DNA of 64,000 nt from an uncultured Methanomicrobiales archaeon (GTDB taxonomy: Archaea; Halobacteriota; Methanomicrobia; Methanomicrobiales; Methanospirillaceae): positions 186,001 to 250,000 of the forward strand of contig CAILCG010000014.1 in the NCBI GenBank assembly GCA_903832665.1. Reading direction: 5' to 3'. Position numbers and translations under genes: made by a program. Under the pieces are notes generated by a model that was given only the letters and a program-made list of their open reading frames with translations, was not told the origin of the DNA and did no database searches. Below are positions 45,585-54,330 of the stretch, piece after piece; position 1 is the stretch's first letter, and every line of letters begins with the position of its first letter.

Positions 45585-46620
45585 GGATCTGTCGCCTCCA
45601 GCGATGGAGCATCCTTCGCACTCCGCTCGTCCCCACCGGAGATCCCGGACCGAGACACACACAACCCGGGTTCGGTTGCCCCATCCGGATCCTGAGCACT
45701 TTTGCCACTTCAGCGGACGAGTTCACGCTATCCGGATCATTCATGGCCGGGTCAAAGGATGCGGCCATGCCATGGAGATCGGAAAACCTGGCAAGGGTAT
45801 CGTCCTGGAGCTGGCGTTCTTTCTCCAAAACACGACCGCAATCTCTATCAAATAGTTTCGCAACGGATTCGAGAAACAGGAGGGTACCGGAAAGTCCGAG
45901 GGGGAATACCGGGATATAGGGGGTGCCAAAACGCAGCTTCAGGAAATCCCCCACAGGAGTGAGTGCCGGTTCCCGGAGTATGTTGAGCCGTGCCGCACCC
46001 AGGGTGCCAATCTCATCGAACGCGATCTCATGCACAAACCTCAGGTTGACCGGAATGCCGAGGGATTCCAGGAGGCGAACAACCTCGGCGTAGTTCTCCT
46101 CCACTTCATATTCAAGATTTTTTTCGCCTATAATATTCACGCAGTCATGTACCGGAACGGCCCCAGCAGACCCGGCAATCGCAGATAAAGCATTTACCAC
46201 CCCGTTCTGGAACGTCCCTCCAAGGAAACCGGCAGTCGGGACGACGATGACCGGCACGTCAAAATCCCTGCTGCAGACTGCAGCAACATCATCCCCGATA
46301 GTATCGACAATGCAGGTGGAGAGTACAAAGATTGCATCAACATCACTTCCTGCCACGGTCTCCAGGGTCCGGAGCAGCGCCCCTTCGCCGCCAAAAACAA
46401 TGTCACACTCGCATAACGCGGTAGACACCAGTGCCGGCAGGGTGACTGTTTCATTGTCAAGCCCGGTTGCGTGCAAAAGGGAGAAGTTATGGTGCGTGCA
46501 TCCCTTTGGCCCATGGACGATACTGGCAGTATTGCGGACATGGGTCGTTACCGAGAGAGCCCCGGTAATAGTACAGCCCCCGAATCTAGATGTATGAATA
46601 GGCAAGGGATTCAAGATCAT
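45577..46620 (-). CDS. Nitrogenase component 1-like protein, D-position
   Basis: Cys16, Cys41 and Cys103 lie in [23 protein letters not shown] and [12 protein letters not shown], the spacing and motifs of cluster ligands in nitrogenase-type reductases. At 347 aa it is even shorter than its K-type neighbour and lacks room for the larger NifD active-site domain. The ATG at 46620 overlaps the 3' end of the NifH-like gene by 35 bases, so the three genes form one tightly overlapping operon. No conserved FeMo-cofactor ligand region is obvious by eye, so nitrogen fixation is unlikely. Confidence 0.82.
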   Translation of the reverse strand: MILNPLPIHTSRFGGCTITGALSVTTHVRNTASIVHGPKGCTHHNFSLLHATGLDNETVTLPALVSTALCECDIVFGGEGALLRTLETVAGSDVDAIFVLSTCIVDTIGDDVAAVCSRDFDVPVIVVPTAGFLGGTFQNGVVNALSAIAGSAGAVPVHDCVNIIGEKNLEYEVEENYAEVVRLLESLGIPVNLRFVHEIAFDEIGTLGAARLNILREPALTPVGDFLKLRFGTPYIPVFPLGLSGTLLFLESVAKLFDRDCGRVLEKERQLQDDTLARFSDLHGMAASFDPAMNDPDSVNSSAEVAKVLRIRMGQPNPGCVCLGPGSPVGTSGVRRMLHRWRRQIHA

Positions 46621-47398
46621 CAATCTCTAACGGGGTGGGAATGGTAAAACGCGTATTCTCCATCACTCGTTTTGCAAGGCTGCGGTAACATTCAGCCTGT
46701 TCGGATGCCGGTTCATATTCGATGACCGTTTTACGGTTGAGTTCCGCAAGTTGCACCACGCGATCCCGTGGGATGTACTGGATAAGCGAACTGTTTACCT
46801 TCTTGGCGAACTCTGCTACAAGTTCTTCTTCTCGGGGCTGGTTCCGGGCATTGCAGATCACCCCGGCCAACCGGCAGGTGCTTTTGGTTCTCGAAGAGAG
46901 GCGCTGTATCGCCTTGCAGATATTATTGGCGGCATACAACGACATCAGTTCGCCGGAAGTTACGAGATAGACATCCTGCGCATACCCTTCGCGCATTGGC
47001 ATGGCAAATCCACCACAGACAACGTCCCCGAGCACGTCATATACAACGACATCTCCTTTCAAAGCTCCGAACTTTTCGAGCAGCTGGAATGTGGCGATGA
47101 TTCCCCGCCCCGCGCACCCCACACCGGGCTCGGGTCCACCTGCTTCCACACAGCGGACCCCGTTGAACCCGGTAAATTCAATCTCGGAGAGCGTGATTGG
47201 GGTTTCGCCCCGTACGCGGACAAGATCCATGACCGTAGGAATAAAATTCCCGTGCATCAGCATCCGGGTACTGTCCCGCTTGGGATCGCACCCGATCTGC
47301 AGGATGTCAAGCCCCATACCGGAGAGGGCAGCGGAGAGATTGGCCGAGGTGGTGGATTTGCCAATACCTCCCTTGCCATACAGGGCGATCTGTTTCAT
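46586..47398 (-). CDS. NifH-like iron protein
   Basis: The ATG at 47398 starts [16 protein letters not shown] (P-loop of the NifH type at residues 8-15). Cys95 in GVGCAGRG and Cys128 in [10 protein letters not shown] are the two ligands that each monomer gives to the bridging 4Fe-4S cluster; GCDPKRDST and VYDVLGDVV are also family marks. It is an ATP-driven one-electron donor to the two proteins encoded downstream. A TATA box at 47420-47430 is centred about 26 bases before the ATG, so the mRNA is probably leaderless. 270 aa. Confidence 0.92.
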   Translation of the reverse strand: MKQIALYGKGGIGKSTTSANLSAALSGMGLDILQIGCDPKRDSTRMLMHGNFIPTVMDLVRVRGETPITLSEIEFTGFNGVRCVEAGGPEPGVGCAGRGIIATFQLLEKFGALKGDVVVYDVLGDVVCGGFAMPMREGYAQDVYLVTSGELMSLYAANNICKAIQRLSSRTKSTCRLAGVICNARNQPREEELVAEFAKKVNSSLIQYIPRDRVVQLAELNRKTVIEYEPASEQAECYRSLAKRVMENTRFTIPTPLEIDDLESLAYSYI

Positions 47399-47419
47399 CA
47401 CCGTACTATGGAGTGGCAA

Positions 47420-47430
47420 TTTATATTAGA
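47420..47430 (-). promoter_or_regulatory. TATA box for the nitrogenase-like operon
   Basis: TCTAATATAAA on the minus strand is centred about 26 bases from the A of the NifH-like ATG, consistent with a leaderless message. Further up, AACAA and TTGTT are separated by eight bases (about 47444-47461), a weak candidate operator. Confidence 0.5.
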
Positions 47431-47492
47431 TCTTCTGATGTTAACAAAAGTAAAGTTGTTTTACAGGGTACCGGAAGCTATCATCCTTTCCT

Positions 47493-48950
47493 TTAAACCC
47501 GACGACCAGCGAGAGCCATAATTAGCATCACTACCGGGATAACCTCGAGCCGGCCTACCCACATCACAACAATGAAGATCCCTTTGGAGATGAGGGGCAT
47601 ACCGGGAGAAACGTACCCGGAACCCAGGCCGCAGGTGGAAAATGCAGAGACCACTGAAAGAACGATCTCAGTCACCGAAAAAGCAGTTACCTGGAACTGG
47701 ATTGCGGCAAGGGTAGCAACAAAAATAACCGCGACCGAGAGGATAATGACGAGCATATTCTTTGATACTTCAAGTTCTGCAGTTGCCTTCGGGATTACCC
47801 GCCCTCCGAGCCTGAACGGCAGGAGCACCTTGCCACTGACAAAGAGACGCCGGAACCACCAGAACAGGGCCTGGATGGCGAGGATAATACGGTGTAATTT
47901 AATACCACCCGCAGTACTGCCGCTCGCCCCCCCGATAAATACGAGCATGGCGAGAAAGAGGATCGTCACACTCGCCCACGTGTGAATGTTTACGATAGAA
48001 AAACCGGTTGTGGTAACCGCAGAAACCGTCATGAAGAGACCCTGATGCAGGGCCGGCAGGTAGTCAAGGTTATTAAAAAAAACCAGATCATAGGTAAGAA
48101 CCGCAGTCCCCGTAGCAATAAAAATGAAGAACAATTTGATCTGTTCATCCCCAAACAGGCTCCAGCGCCGGTTTTCTGCAATAAGATAATAGAGTTTGAA
48201 TGGCAGTGCACCAGCGATCATGATCGGGATGAGAATCAGCTCGAGCAGAGTGCTCTGGTAATACAGGATTCCCCCTTCATGCAGGGCAAATCCTCCGGTA
48301 GAGATTGCAGTGAGTGCAAGATTGATAGATTCCCATAAGGAGAGACCGGTGAAAAGGATGAGGCCGAGAGCAAAGAATGTAAGAATACCGTAGATCTTCC
48401 AGAGGGCACGCCCGGTAGAGACTACCGCCTGCATCAGCGGTTCATCCCTGCTTTCCGTCCGGAAGATCTTCGAACGGGAAAGACCGGTGCTGCTGGCCAT
48501 TGCAATCGCGAACGCAATAATTCCAATACCGCTGATCCACTGCATATAGGATCGCCAGAAGAGGTGCGTATGGGGAGCCGTCTCCAGGGACTGCATCATC
48601 GAAAAGGCCGTTCCAGTCCAACCCGCCATTCCTTCAAAGAGTGAGTCGGCAATGCCCATGTGGAGACCAAGCATAAACGGCAGACCGCTCACCATTGCAC
48701 TGGTAAGCCAGAAGAGGGCGACCGAACACAGGGCCGTGGAAAGTCTCACCCCCCGTTCCGTGCGGGGGAGTCTCTGGATAAGCCTGCCGATAACATAGAA
48801 CGTTACGGGCACCGAGGCCATGGGCAGGAGCATATTCCACTCATAAAACAGGACCGCAACAATAAGAGGGAGACAGGTAACCGGGGCAATAAAGACAAAA
48901 ATGTCTCCGAGATCTGCAATGATCGTGGAAAGATGCTCGAACCGGTGCAT
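47493..48950 (-). CDS. trkH: Trk-type potassium uptake membrane subunit TrkH
   Basis: The family's four pore loops can be placed: FEGMAGWTGTAFSMMQSL, LTAISTGGFALHEGG, TVSAVTTTGFSIVNI and LSVVSAFSTCGLGSGYV. Helices between them give the expected eight to ten membrane segments in 485 residues. TrkH moves K+ inward and usually needs a TrkA/KtrA regulator, which is not in the window. The stop is 73 bases from the NifH-like operon TATA region. Confidence 0.95.
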   Translation of the reverse strand: MHRFEHLSTIIADLGDIFVFIAPVTCLPLIVAVLFYEWNMLLPMASVPVTFYVIGRLIQRLPRTERGVRLSTALCSVALFWLTSAMVSGLPFMLGLHMGIADSLFEGMAGWTGTAFSMMQSLETAPHTHLFWRSYMQWISGIGIIAFAIAMASSTGLSRSKIFRTESRDEPLMQAVVSTGRALWKIYGILTFFALGLILFTGLSLWESINLALTAISTGGFALHEGGILYYQSTLLELILIPIMIAGALPFKLYYLIAENRRWSLFGDEQIKLFFIFIATGTAVLTYDLVFFNNLDYLPALHQGLFMTVSAVTTTGFSIVNIHTWASVTILFLAMLVFIGGASGSTAGGIKLHRIILAIQALFWWFRRLFVSGKVLLPFRLGGRVIPKATAELEVSKNMLVIILSVAVIFVATLAAIQFQVTAFSVTEIVLSVVSAFSTCGLGSGYVSPGMPLISKGIFIVVMWVGRLEVIPVVMLIMALAGRRV

Positions 48951-49020
48951 CGCTAAAGAATTGCTCCCGGGGCTCTATTAGTGTTTGCTTCCCACAGCCT
49001 GAAAAAAGAAGAGTGAATAC

Positions 49021-49401
49021 TCAGATCTTGTTCGTCCAGAGCCCGTGGACATTGCAGTATGCACGTACCTTGGCATTTGCATCTGCAGTACAGAATTCAG
49101 CTTCGGGTTTTTCGCCGGGCCTGAAGCCACGGATATAGACATTCTCACCTGTCCGGACTTCTACCCACTCGATATAGTGCTTCTCTTCCATGGGATGAGG
49201 AATCGATCCAATTTTAACAACAATGCCAGTTCCCGCTTTTTCGACAACCGGAACATGCTTTTCTTTTCCTGCATCAGCGGTCTTTTCCAGTTGCAGGATC
49301 ATCGGCTTCCCACAGCAGACCAGATTTCCATCCGCAGCATGAACTACCTTGATGATGTTCCCGCACACATCGCATTTGTAGACTTCAAACATTTTTGTCA
49401 T
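49021..49401 (-). CDS. Desulfoferrodoxin (superoxide reductase)
   Basis: The N-terminal desulforedoxin ribbon has YKCDVCG and CCGKPM, binding one iron with four Cys. The C-terminal neelaredoxin part has EKHVPVVEK, HPMEEKHYIEWVEV and CNVHGLWTN, giving the His and Cys ligands of the superoxide-reducing iron. It reduces superoxide to peroxide without making oxygen. GGAGG lies 10 bases upstream of the ATG. Third gene of the rubredoxin-FprA operon, starting 19 bases after FprA's stop. Confidence 0.96.
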   Translation of the reverse strand: MTKMFEVYKCDVCGNIIKVVHAADGNLVCCGKPMILQLEKTADAGKEKHVPVVEKAGTGIVVKIGSIPHPMEEKHYIEWVEVRTGENVYIRGFRPGEKPEAEFCTADANAKVRAYCNVHGLWTNKI

Positions 49402-49420
49402 GATCTTAAAACCTCCATGC

Positions 49421-50605
49421 TTATACTATCTTAATCTCAGTATGCTTCTTTAAGATATCGTCAGCTAACCGGTCGAGCTGTTTCAGCGTTGCTTCATCCG
49501 GCTGCCCTTTCACCATCACCGGCTCAAGGACTTCGACCTTGACGTGATCCAACATCTTTACAATGGTATCGACAGTTTTGCCCCCCCAGCCAAAGGATCC
49601 GATGACCGATGCAAACCGGACTTTGGGTTTGAGCACATTGGCGAGATAGGTCGCATATACTACCTGGGGGTGGGGTCCGAAGAGCACGGTTGGTGTCGCC
49701 ACTACGACAGTTGCCGTATCCACAAGCGCAAGTGCCAGTTCCCCGATATCCGTCACATTCAGGTTGAATGGTTTTACGGTGATCCCACGGGCGATCAGGG
49801 CATTTGTCAGGTGTTCCACCATCTTCTCGGTGCTGCCATGCATCGAGATATAGGGGATCACAACTTCATTCTTCACTGCATCGGATGTCCAGTCGGAATA
49901 CGCATCGAGAATCAACTGCGGGTTCCTGTGAATAGGACCATGACTGGGTGCGATCAGTTTGAGAGGGAGTGTCTTTACCGTCTCAAGATGCCCTTTGATA
50001 CTGGTCCGGAATGGCATCATGATCTCTGCGTAATATTTTTTTGCCGACCGGTAAGATGCCGCCTCATCAGTTACAAACAGGTCTGAAGAGGCCATGTGGA
50101 ACCCGAAGAGATCGCAGGAGAAGAGGATCTGGTCCTCTTTGAGATAGGTGATCTGCGTCTCCGGCCAATGTGTCCACGGGGTGATATAAAATTCAAGGGT
50201 CCGATCGCCCAGGGACAGGGTTTCTTTATTCTTGATGATCCTGAATCGTTCCGGAGGCAGCTGGAGCAGGGCAATAAGGAACTCTTTGCACTTCTCATTC
50301 GTGACGATCACGGCATTCGGGTAGAATTCGAGAATCATTGGCAGAGAACCCGAGTGATCCTGTTCTGCATGGTTAACGACCACGTAATCGATCCGTTCGA
50401 CACCAAGCTTCAGGAGATTTGAGACCAGCTCGAACTCCTTTGCAGGATCTACAGTATCGATGAGTGCGGTCTTCTCGCTTCCCTTGATCAGGTAGGCATT
50501 GTAGCTTGTGCCATCCGGGAGGGGGATGAGGGCATCGAAGAGACGCCGGTTAAAATCCAGTGCACCCACCCAGAAAATTCCTTTGGTAATTTCCCGTGAA
50601 ACCAT
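49421..50605 (-). CDS. fprA: FprA-type A flavoprotein (F420H2 or rubredoxin oxidase)
   Basis: The N-terminal metallo-beta-lactamase domain carries the diiron site (VNHAEQDHSGSLP, later PWTHWPETQ, FSCDLFGFH, APSHGPIHR). The C-terminal flavodoxin domain starts VIPYISMHGSTEKM and binds FMN. These enzymes reduce O2 to water in methanogens. At 394 aa it has the standard length without a fused rubredoxin; instead a stand-alone rubredoxin gene precedes it by five bases. Confidence 0.96.
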   Translation of the reverse strand: MVSREITKGIFWVGALDFNRRLFDALIPLPDGTSYNAYLIKGSEKTALIDTVDPAKEFELVSNLLKLGVERIDYVVVNHAEQDHSGSLPMILEFYPNAVIVTNEKCKEFLIALLQLPPERFRIIKNKETLSLGDRTLEFYITPWTHWPETQITYLKEDQILFSCDLFGFHMASSDLFVTDEAASYRSAKKYYAEIMMPFRTSIKGHLETVKTLPLKLIAPSHGPIHRNPQLILDAYSDWTSDAVKNEVVIPYISMHGSTEKMVEHLTNALIARGITVKPFNLNVTDIGELALALVDTATVVVATPTVLFGPHPQVVYATYLANVLKPKVRFASVIGSFGWGGKTVDTIVKMLDHVKVEVLEPVMVKGQPDEATLKQLDRLADDILKKHTEIKIV

Positions 50606-50610
50606 AGCGA

Positions 50611-50778
50611 TCAGTCACAACTCCGGTTAAAAAATCTTTTTGCTGCTCCACAGACCGGGCATTTCCAGTCATCTTCCAGAGCAGTAAACTCCCTGCCCGG
50701 GGGGATATTCTGGAGCGGCTCTCCTTTCTGTGGATTATATTCATGCCCGCAGATGGCACACTGGTATTTTTCTGTCAA
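50611..50778 (-). CDS. Rubredoxin with TTG start
   Basis: The 55-residue protein has the two rubredoxin knuckles CAICG near residues 7-11 and CPVCG near 40-44, with the aromatic YQC and DWKC contexts. GGAGG is nine bases upstream of the TTG at 50778, so the non-ATG start is well supported. It passes electrons to FprA or to desulfoferrodoxin, both encoded directly downstream. Five bases separate its stop from the FprA start. Confidence 0.93.
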   Translation of the reverse strand: MTEKYQCAICGHEYNPQKGEPLQNIPPGREFTALEDDWKCPVCGAAKRFFNRSCD

Positions 50779-50826
50779 AAATAAAAACCTCCGATGGGTT
50801 AGTTGTTACTTTACTAGGGTGAAGAT

Positions 50827-50844
50827 TCGAAATAATCATTTCGA
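50827..50844. promoter_or_regulatory. Perfect palindrome in the rubredoxin-FprA-Dfx promoter
   Basis: TCGAAAT and ATTTCGA are exact reverse complements separated by four bases. On the minus strand a TTTTTTTATG stretch (about 50851-50860) upstream would place the transcription start near 50829, so the palindrome sits between TATA box and start, where archaeal repressors usually bind. Confidence 0.55.
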
Positions 50845-50871
50845 TACAGCATAAAAAAAGGGAAACCGGTT

Positions 50872-51435
50872 TCAGGAATCGCGGGGAAGAGGATCAGGAA
50901 CATTATCAGCCAGGTGATACCGTTCCACAAAAAACTTGAAAGAATGATTTTTCAGGGCCGCCGTTTCGAGAGAGAAGGACTTGAGGATCTCAAACATAAA
51001 ATCAATCCGCGAGTCAAAACGCCGGGGCATAAGCTGATTGAACTCTTCTTTGAACATCTCATCGGTTGCAAGGCGTTCTTCAACACCAAGATTCCGGGCA
51101 GCAATTGCAGACAACCCGGCGTAATACCAGCTCTCGATCTCTTTAATCACGATAACGATGCTGTGGCCGGAGATGTTATTGAAATGGAAGTACAGAATCT
51201 GCTTTTTATCCCGCACTGAACGTTCAGAATCGATATCCGCAACAAAGATGTAATCATTGTTCATCTCCCGCACACTTTTCAAAAAATTGTTTATCTTCAC
51301 CCTCTTGATACAGGCATACGGGATAATCTCGATCGATTCATACCGTGACATAAAGAGAGGTTTTATGATGCGGCCGAAGAACCGGACATCATCCTCCCCT
51401 TCGACCAGGATAAAAAGCCGCTTTTTCATGCTCAC
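50872..51435 (-). CDS. TOPRIM-like protein (DUF4276/DUF4435-type), partner of AAA ATPase
   Basis: The opening FILVEGEDDVRFFGRII has the catalytic Glu12 of TOPRIM-type proteins; VADIDSE gives the D-x-D at 67 and 69; IKEIESWYYAG resembles the E-x-E-A-W motif of DUF4276. TOPRIM domains cut or move DNA and RNA, and this layout recurs in anti-phage systems. The start overlaps the stop of the ATPase gene by four bases. 187 aa. Function is inferred from family likeness and context. Confidence 0.75.
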   Translation of the reverse strand: MSMKKRLFILVEGEDDVRFFGRIIKPLFMSRYESIEIIPYACIKRVKINNFLKSVREMNNDYIFVADIDSERSVRDKKQILYFHFNNISGHSIVIVIKEIESWYYAGLSAIAARNLGVEERLATDEMFKEEFNQLMPRRFDSRIDFMFEILKSFSLETAALKNHSFKFFVERYHLADNVPDPLPRDS

Positions 51436-52697
51436 AATCCCAGCAGGTTCTGGACATACAGCTCTTCAATCCCAATCTCGTTTTCAAGAAACGTCCTGAC
51501 CTCCTCTTTATTCGCAGGGCGCGATATCACTGAAAAACCATTACTATCCCGGGAAATAAGCAGGATATCTTCGAGATTCACGTGTTTTACTACCTCAGTG
51601 CTGTGCGTGGTGATCATCAGCTGCTTTTTTTCCGATGACTCCTTCATCATCGCCATAAGCCGGGCAACAAGGAACGGGTGGATATGGCTCACGGGCTCTT
51701 CAATGATAATGAACGGTTTATCCTCGAAATAGAGTGCAATGATGAGAGCAAAAATTGCGATAGTGCCATCGGACAGGGAAGACGCCGGAAGATCATGGCT
51801 CTTGGCATACCGTTCGCGGAGCGTGAGAATGAGCGAGACATCCATGAACTTTTTCACAGAAAAATCCTCCACAAAAGGCAGTATATCCCGGAGCAGGTTG
51901 GAAAATTTTCTTTTTTTCTCGGGATCTTCGATGATAGTTTTTATTACGACCGCAAGATTGCTGGCATCCTCTTCAAGATCCCGTTTTCCGGTGATGACTG
52001 CTCCCCGCTTGGGAAGCTTCGGATCAATATCGTACACCGCAATCCGATCAAAGAACTTTTCAACGTGCGGCAGAGGATAGGCATACGGGCTTTCGAGCAG
52101 AAGAGTCTGGCCCGGAAGATGCACTCCCCTGAAAAAGACCGGGATAATTTCCTGTTCCGTGAGGGGGCAGCCATCAGGAATATGGACGACAAATGTCACC
52201 GCACCCTTTTCATTGATTATCTGGACCTCGCCTCGTCCCAGGGAATGAACATTGGTGACACCGGTTAGCGTTCGTTCACACGATGAAATTGCACATCCAA
52301 TCACCAGCCGGTCCCGGATTATGGTAAAGCCATCCCCTTCAGCATCGAACCGTATCGCAAATTCGTACGAAGATTCACAGGACTGGAGCCCCAGATGTTT
52401 GTTCTCTTCGGCCTTATGATCAAAAAAGTCCATCTTCTGGTCGGGGGTATAGGAAATCCGTATCGCCAGGTCACGTTCATGACCAATCTTTGCATTGCGG
52501 ACATATTCCGGACCCCCCTGCATAGCGAGGGCATTTGCCAGACCATGACGTGCAATATCCCGCAGGAATTTAAAAATGCTGATGAAGTTGGACTTTCCCG
52601 CTGCATTGGAACCTATAACCACGTTAAAAGGGGAGAGATCAACATCGAGTTCTGAAAAGCTCTTGAAATTCTCTACGTGCACCTGTTGTATGGGCAT
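51432..52697 (-). CDS. AAA/ABC-type ATPase (OLD/PARIS-like)
   Basis: Walker A is GSNAAGKS at residues 29-36, the ABC signature is LSDGT near 307, Walker B is FIIIEEP near 331, and the H-loop THS lies near 364. The first line VENFKSFSELDVDLSPFNVVIG is the typical SMC/RecF-like start of AAA_21 and OLD ATPases. It is followed, with a four-base overlap, by a TOPRIM-like gene, so both parts of an OLD-type nuclease are present as separate proteins, as in PARIS. Anti-phage defence is the best guess; no phage test exists here. 421 aa. Confidence 0.8.
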   Translation of the reverse strand: MPIQQVHVENFKSFSELDVDLSPFNVVIGSNAAGKSNFISIFKFLRDIARHGLANALAMQGGPEYVRNAKIGHERDLAIRISYTPDQKMDFFDHKAEENKHLGLQSCESSYEFAIRFDAEGDGFTIIRDRLVIGCAISSCERTLTGVTNVHSLGRGEVQIINEKGAVTFVVHIPDGCPLTEQEIIPVFFRGVHLPGQTLLLESPYAYPLPHVEKFFDRIAVYDIDPKLPKRGAVITGKRDLEEDASNLAVVIKTIIEDPEKKRKFSNLLRDILPFVEDFSVKKFMDVSLILTLRERYAKSHDLPASSLSDGTIAIFALIIALYFEDKPFIIIEEPVSHIHPFLVARLMAMMKESSEKKQLMITTHSTEVVKHVNLEDILLISRDSNGFSVISRPANKEEVRTFLENEIGIEELYVQNLLGL

Positions 52698-52801
52698 ATA
52701 ATCTCCGGTAAGTTCTCGTCACCCTGCAAGAAAAAGAAGGTATTGGTTATCCGCCCGGATCAGGAACTGCAGGTACGAAATCCCTGTTTCAGCCTGCCTC
52801 G

Positions 52802-53293
52802 TTATGGATTCAGAACCATGATCGCGTAATTAAGATATGCAGCAAAACTGATCCAGACCAGGTAAGGGATGAGAAATGCTGCACCGATAATGGAGAACCG
52901 GGATACCTGGATAATGATGCACAGCACGAACGCCCAGAGCAAAACGATGCACATGAATGCAATAAAGATGGAATGCCATCCAAAAAAGAGATAGGACCAG
53001 CCGATGTTCAATCCCAGTTGGAGTAAGAACAGGATAAACCCCGTTAACACTTCCGCTTTGGAGATTCCCGACAGCAGGATCAGGGCAAGTGAAATCCCCA
53101 TAAAGATATAAAGAACGGTCCAGACGGGAGCAAATACCCATGAAGGGGGATTCAGGTCAGGTTTCTGAAGCCCGGCATACCATGCAGGTATCGAGGGAGT
53201 GGTATAAAGTGAGCCGATATACCCGGCAAGCACGCAAATGCCAATTGCAAGCACAAGAACAACCGTTGTTTGTATGGTTTTTTTGACCGCCAT
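52802..53293 (-). CDS. tspO: TspO/MBR family membrane protein
   Basis: Five membrane helices and the aromatic-rich TspO signatures are visible: WYAGLQKPDLNPPSWVFAPVWTVLYIFMGIS, then NIGWSYLFFG and LWAFVLCIIIQVSRFS. TspO binds porphyrins and related molecules and often acts in oxidative stress. A TATA-like TTTTTTTATATCC lies about 50 bases upstream (53338-53350). 163 aa, the normal size. Confidence 0.95.
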   Translation of the reverse strand: MAVKKTIQTTVVLVLAIGICVLAGYIGSLYTTPSIPAWYAGLQKPDLNPPSWVFAPVWTVLYIFMGISLALILLSGISKAEVLTGFILFLLQLGLNIGWSYLFFGWHSIFIAFMCIVLLWAFVLCIIIQVSRFSIIGAAFLIPYLVWISFAAYLNYAIMVLNP

Positions 53294-53575
53294 AATCTAC
53301 CCGACATAACAGTTTGGATTAAGGAAGTAAATGATCGTTGGATATAAAAAAATAATTATGATACCATGGGGAAATTATCAGCCAGGGTAGACTGCCTGAA
53401 TCTTAACGAAAAACGAATACGGAAGGATAATCACGCAGCCACAGGAAATTACCTCAAAAATCTCCACAAATCCAAAGACAATGAGAGGGGCTCATGATCA
53501 GAACAATCTTTCTTTGAAAATGTCGTTTCTGGGTCCTGCAAAAAAATTTTTTAGATATCGCGCTTATCCTTGCAG

Positions 53576-54175
53576 TCATTTTCCCTGCCGGTTAAACCGG
53601 AGTGAATGAAACCAGGAAAAGATGCCATGTGCATTTTGTTCGGGAAACACCCCTTCTGACACAGATTTCACCTCTTCAATGGAATAGAAGGCATTCGGGT
53701 GGTACTGTTTGATTATGCCTACTACGTGAGCAAGATCCTGCCGTTTGATGATGGTAAAAACCATCTTGACCTTTCCGGTCCCACCTTCGCCATCAATACT
53801 GGTGACCCCGTAATTGTGTGAGCGTAAAAACTGTGTGAGCTCAAAAGGATCTTCCTTGATGATGATACGCACACTGGTCAGTCCAAGGGAGAGTTTCTCC
53901 TCAATTGCCATACCAACAATCGTACCGGTGGCAAACCCGGCCCCATACGCAATATAACAGACAACATTGGTGAGATTATTCATCACCTGGCCAATCGCTG
54001 CAAGCCAGATGATCACTTCAAAAAACCCGATGATGGCCGGAAGATACTTGATCCCTTTCGACATGAAGATGACACGAATCGTATCGAGGCTCATGTCGCA
54101 GACGCGGGCACAAAAGATAAGGATCGGCAACACCACGAAACCAAACACGGGAGATGTGAGGAAGGCGTCGACCAT
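53576..54175 (-). CDS. UPF0316/DUF2179 family membrane protein
   Basis: The first 100 residues hold membrane helices with CDMSLDTIRVIFMSKGIKYL and GAGFATGTIVGMAIEEKLSLG, matching the UPF0316 (DUF5698) start. The last 80 residues form the DUF2179 cytosolic domain (YGVTSIDGEGGTGKVKMVFTIIKR, HPNAFYSIEEVKSV). The function is not established. A T7 run follows the stop on the minus strand. Confidence 0.9.
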   Translation of the reverse strand: MVDAFLTSPVFGFVVLPILIFCARVCDMSLDTIRVIFMSKGIKYLPAIIGFFEVIIWLAAIGQVMNNLTNVVCYIAYGAGFATGTIVGMAIEEKLSLGLTSVRIIIKEDPFELTQFLRSHNYGVTSIDGEGGTGKVKMVFTIIKRQDLAHVVGIIKQYHPNAFYSIEEVKSVSEGVFPEQNAHGIFSWFHSLRFNRQGK

Positions 54176-54330
54176 GATAATCTATTATTACCGATCGGGG
54201 GTGTTAATAGTTTGTGGTATTTTAAAAAAAAAGCAATTACTAATCCATATCACTCTAAAAAAAATCCCGGATCAGAAAAGCAGTATCCTGCCATCCAGAC
54301 TCGTGAAAGATACAAAAAAAGTGTAAGAGA

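Noticed and set aside
47444-47461. AACAA/TTGTT inverted repeat upstream of the nitrogenase-like operon as an NrpR or NikR operator
   Set aside because: Arms are only five bases and AT-rich, and they do not match the GGAA-N6-TTCC type or any operator I can recall with confidence; kept only as a weak note.
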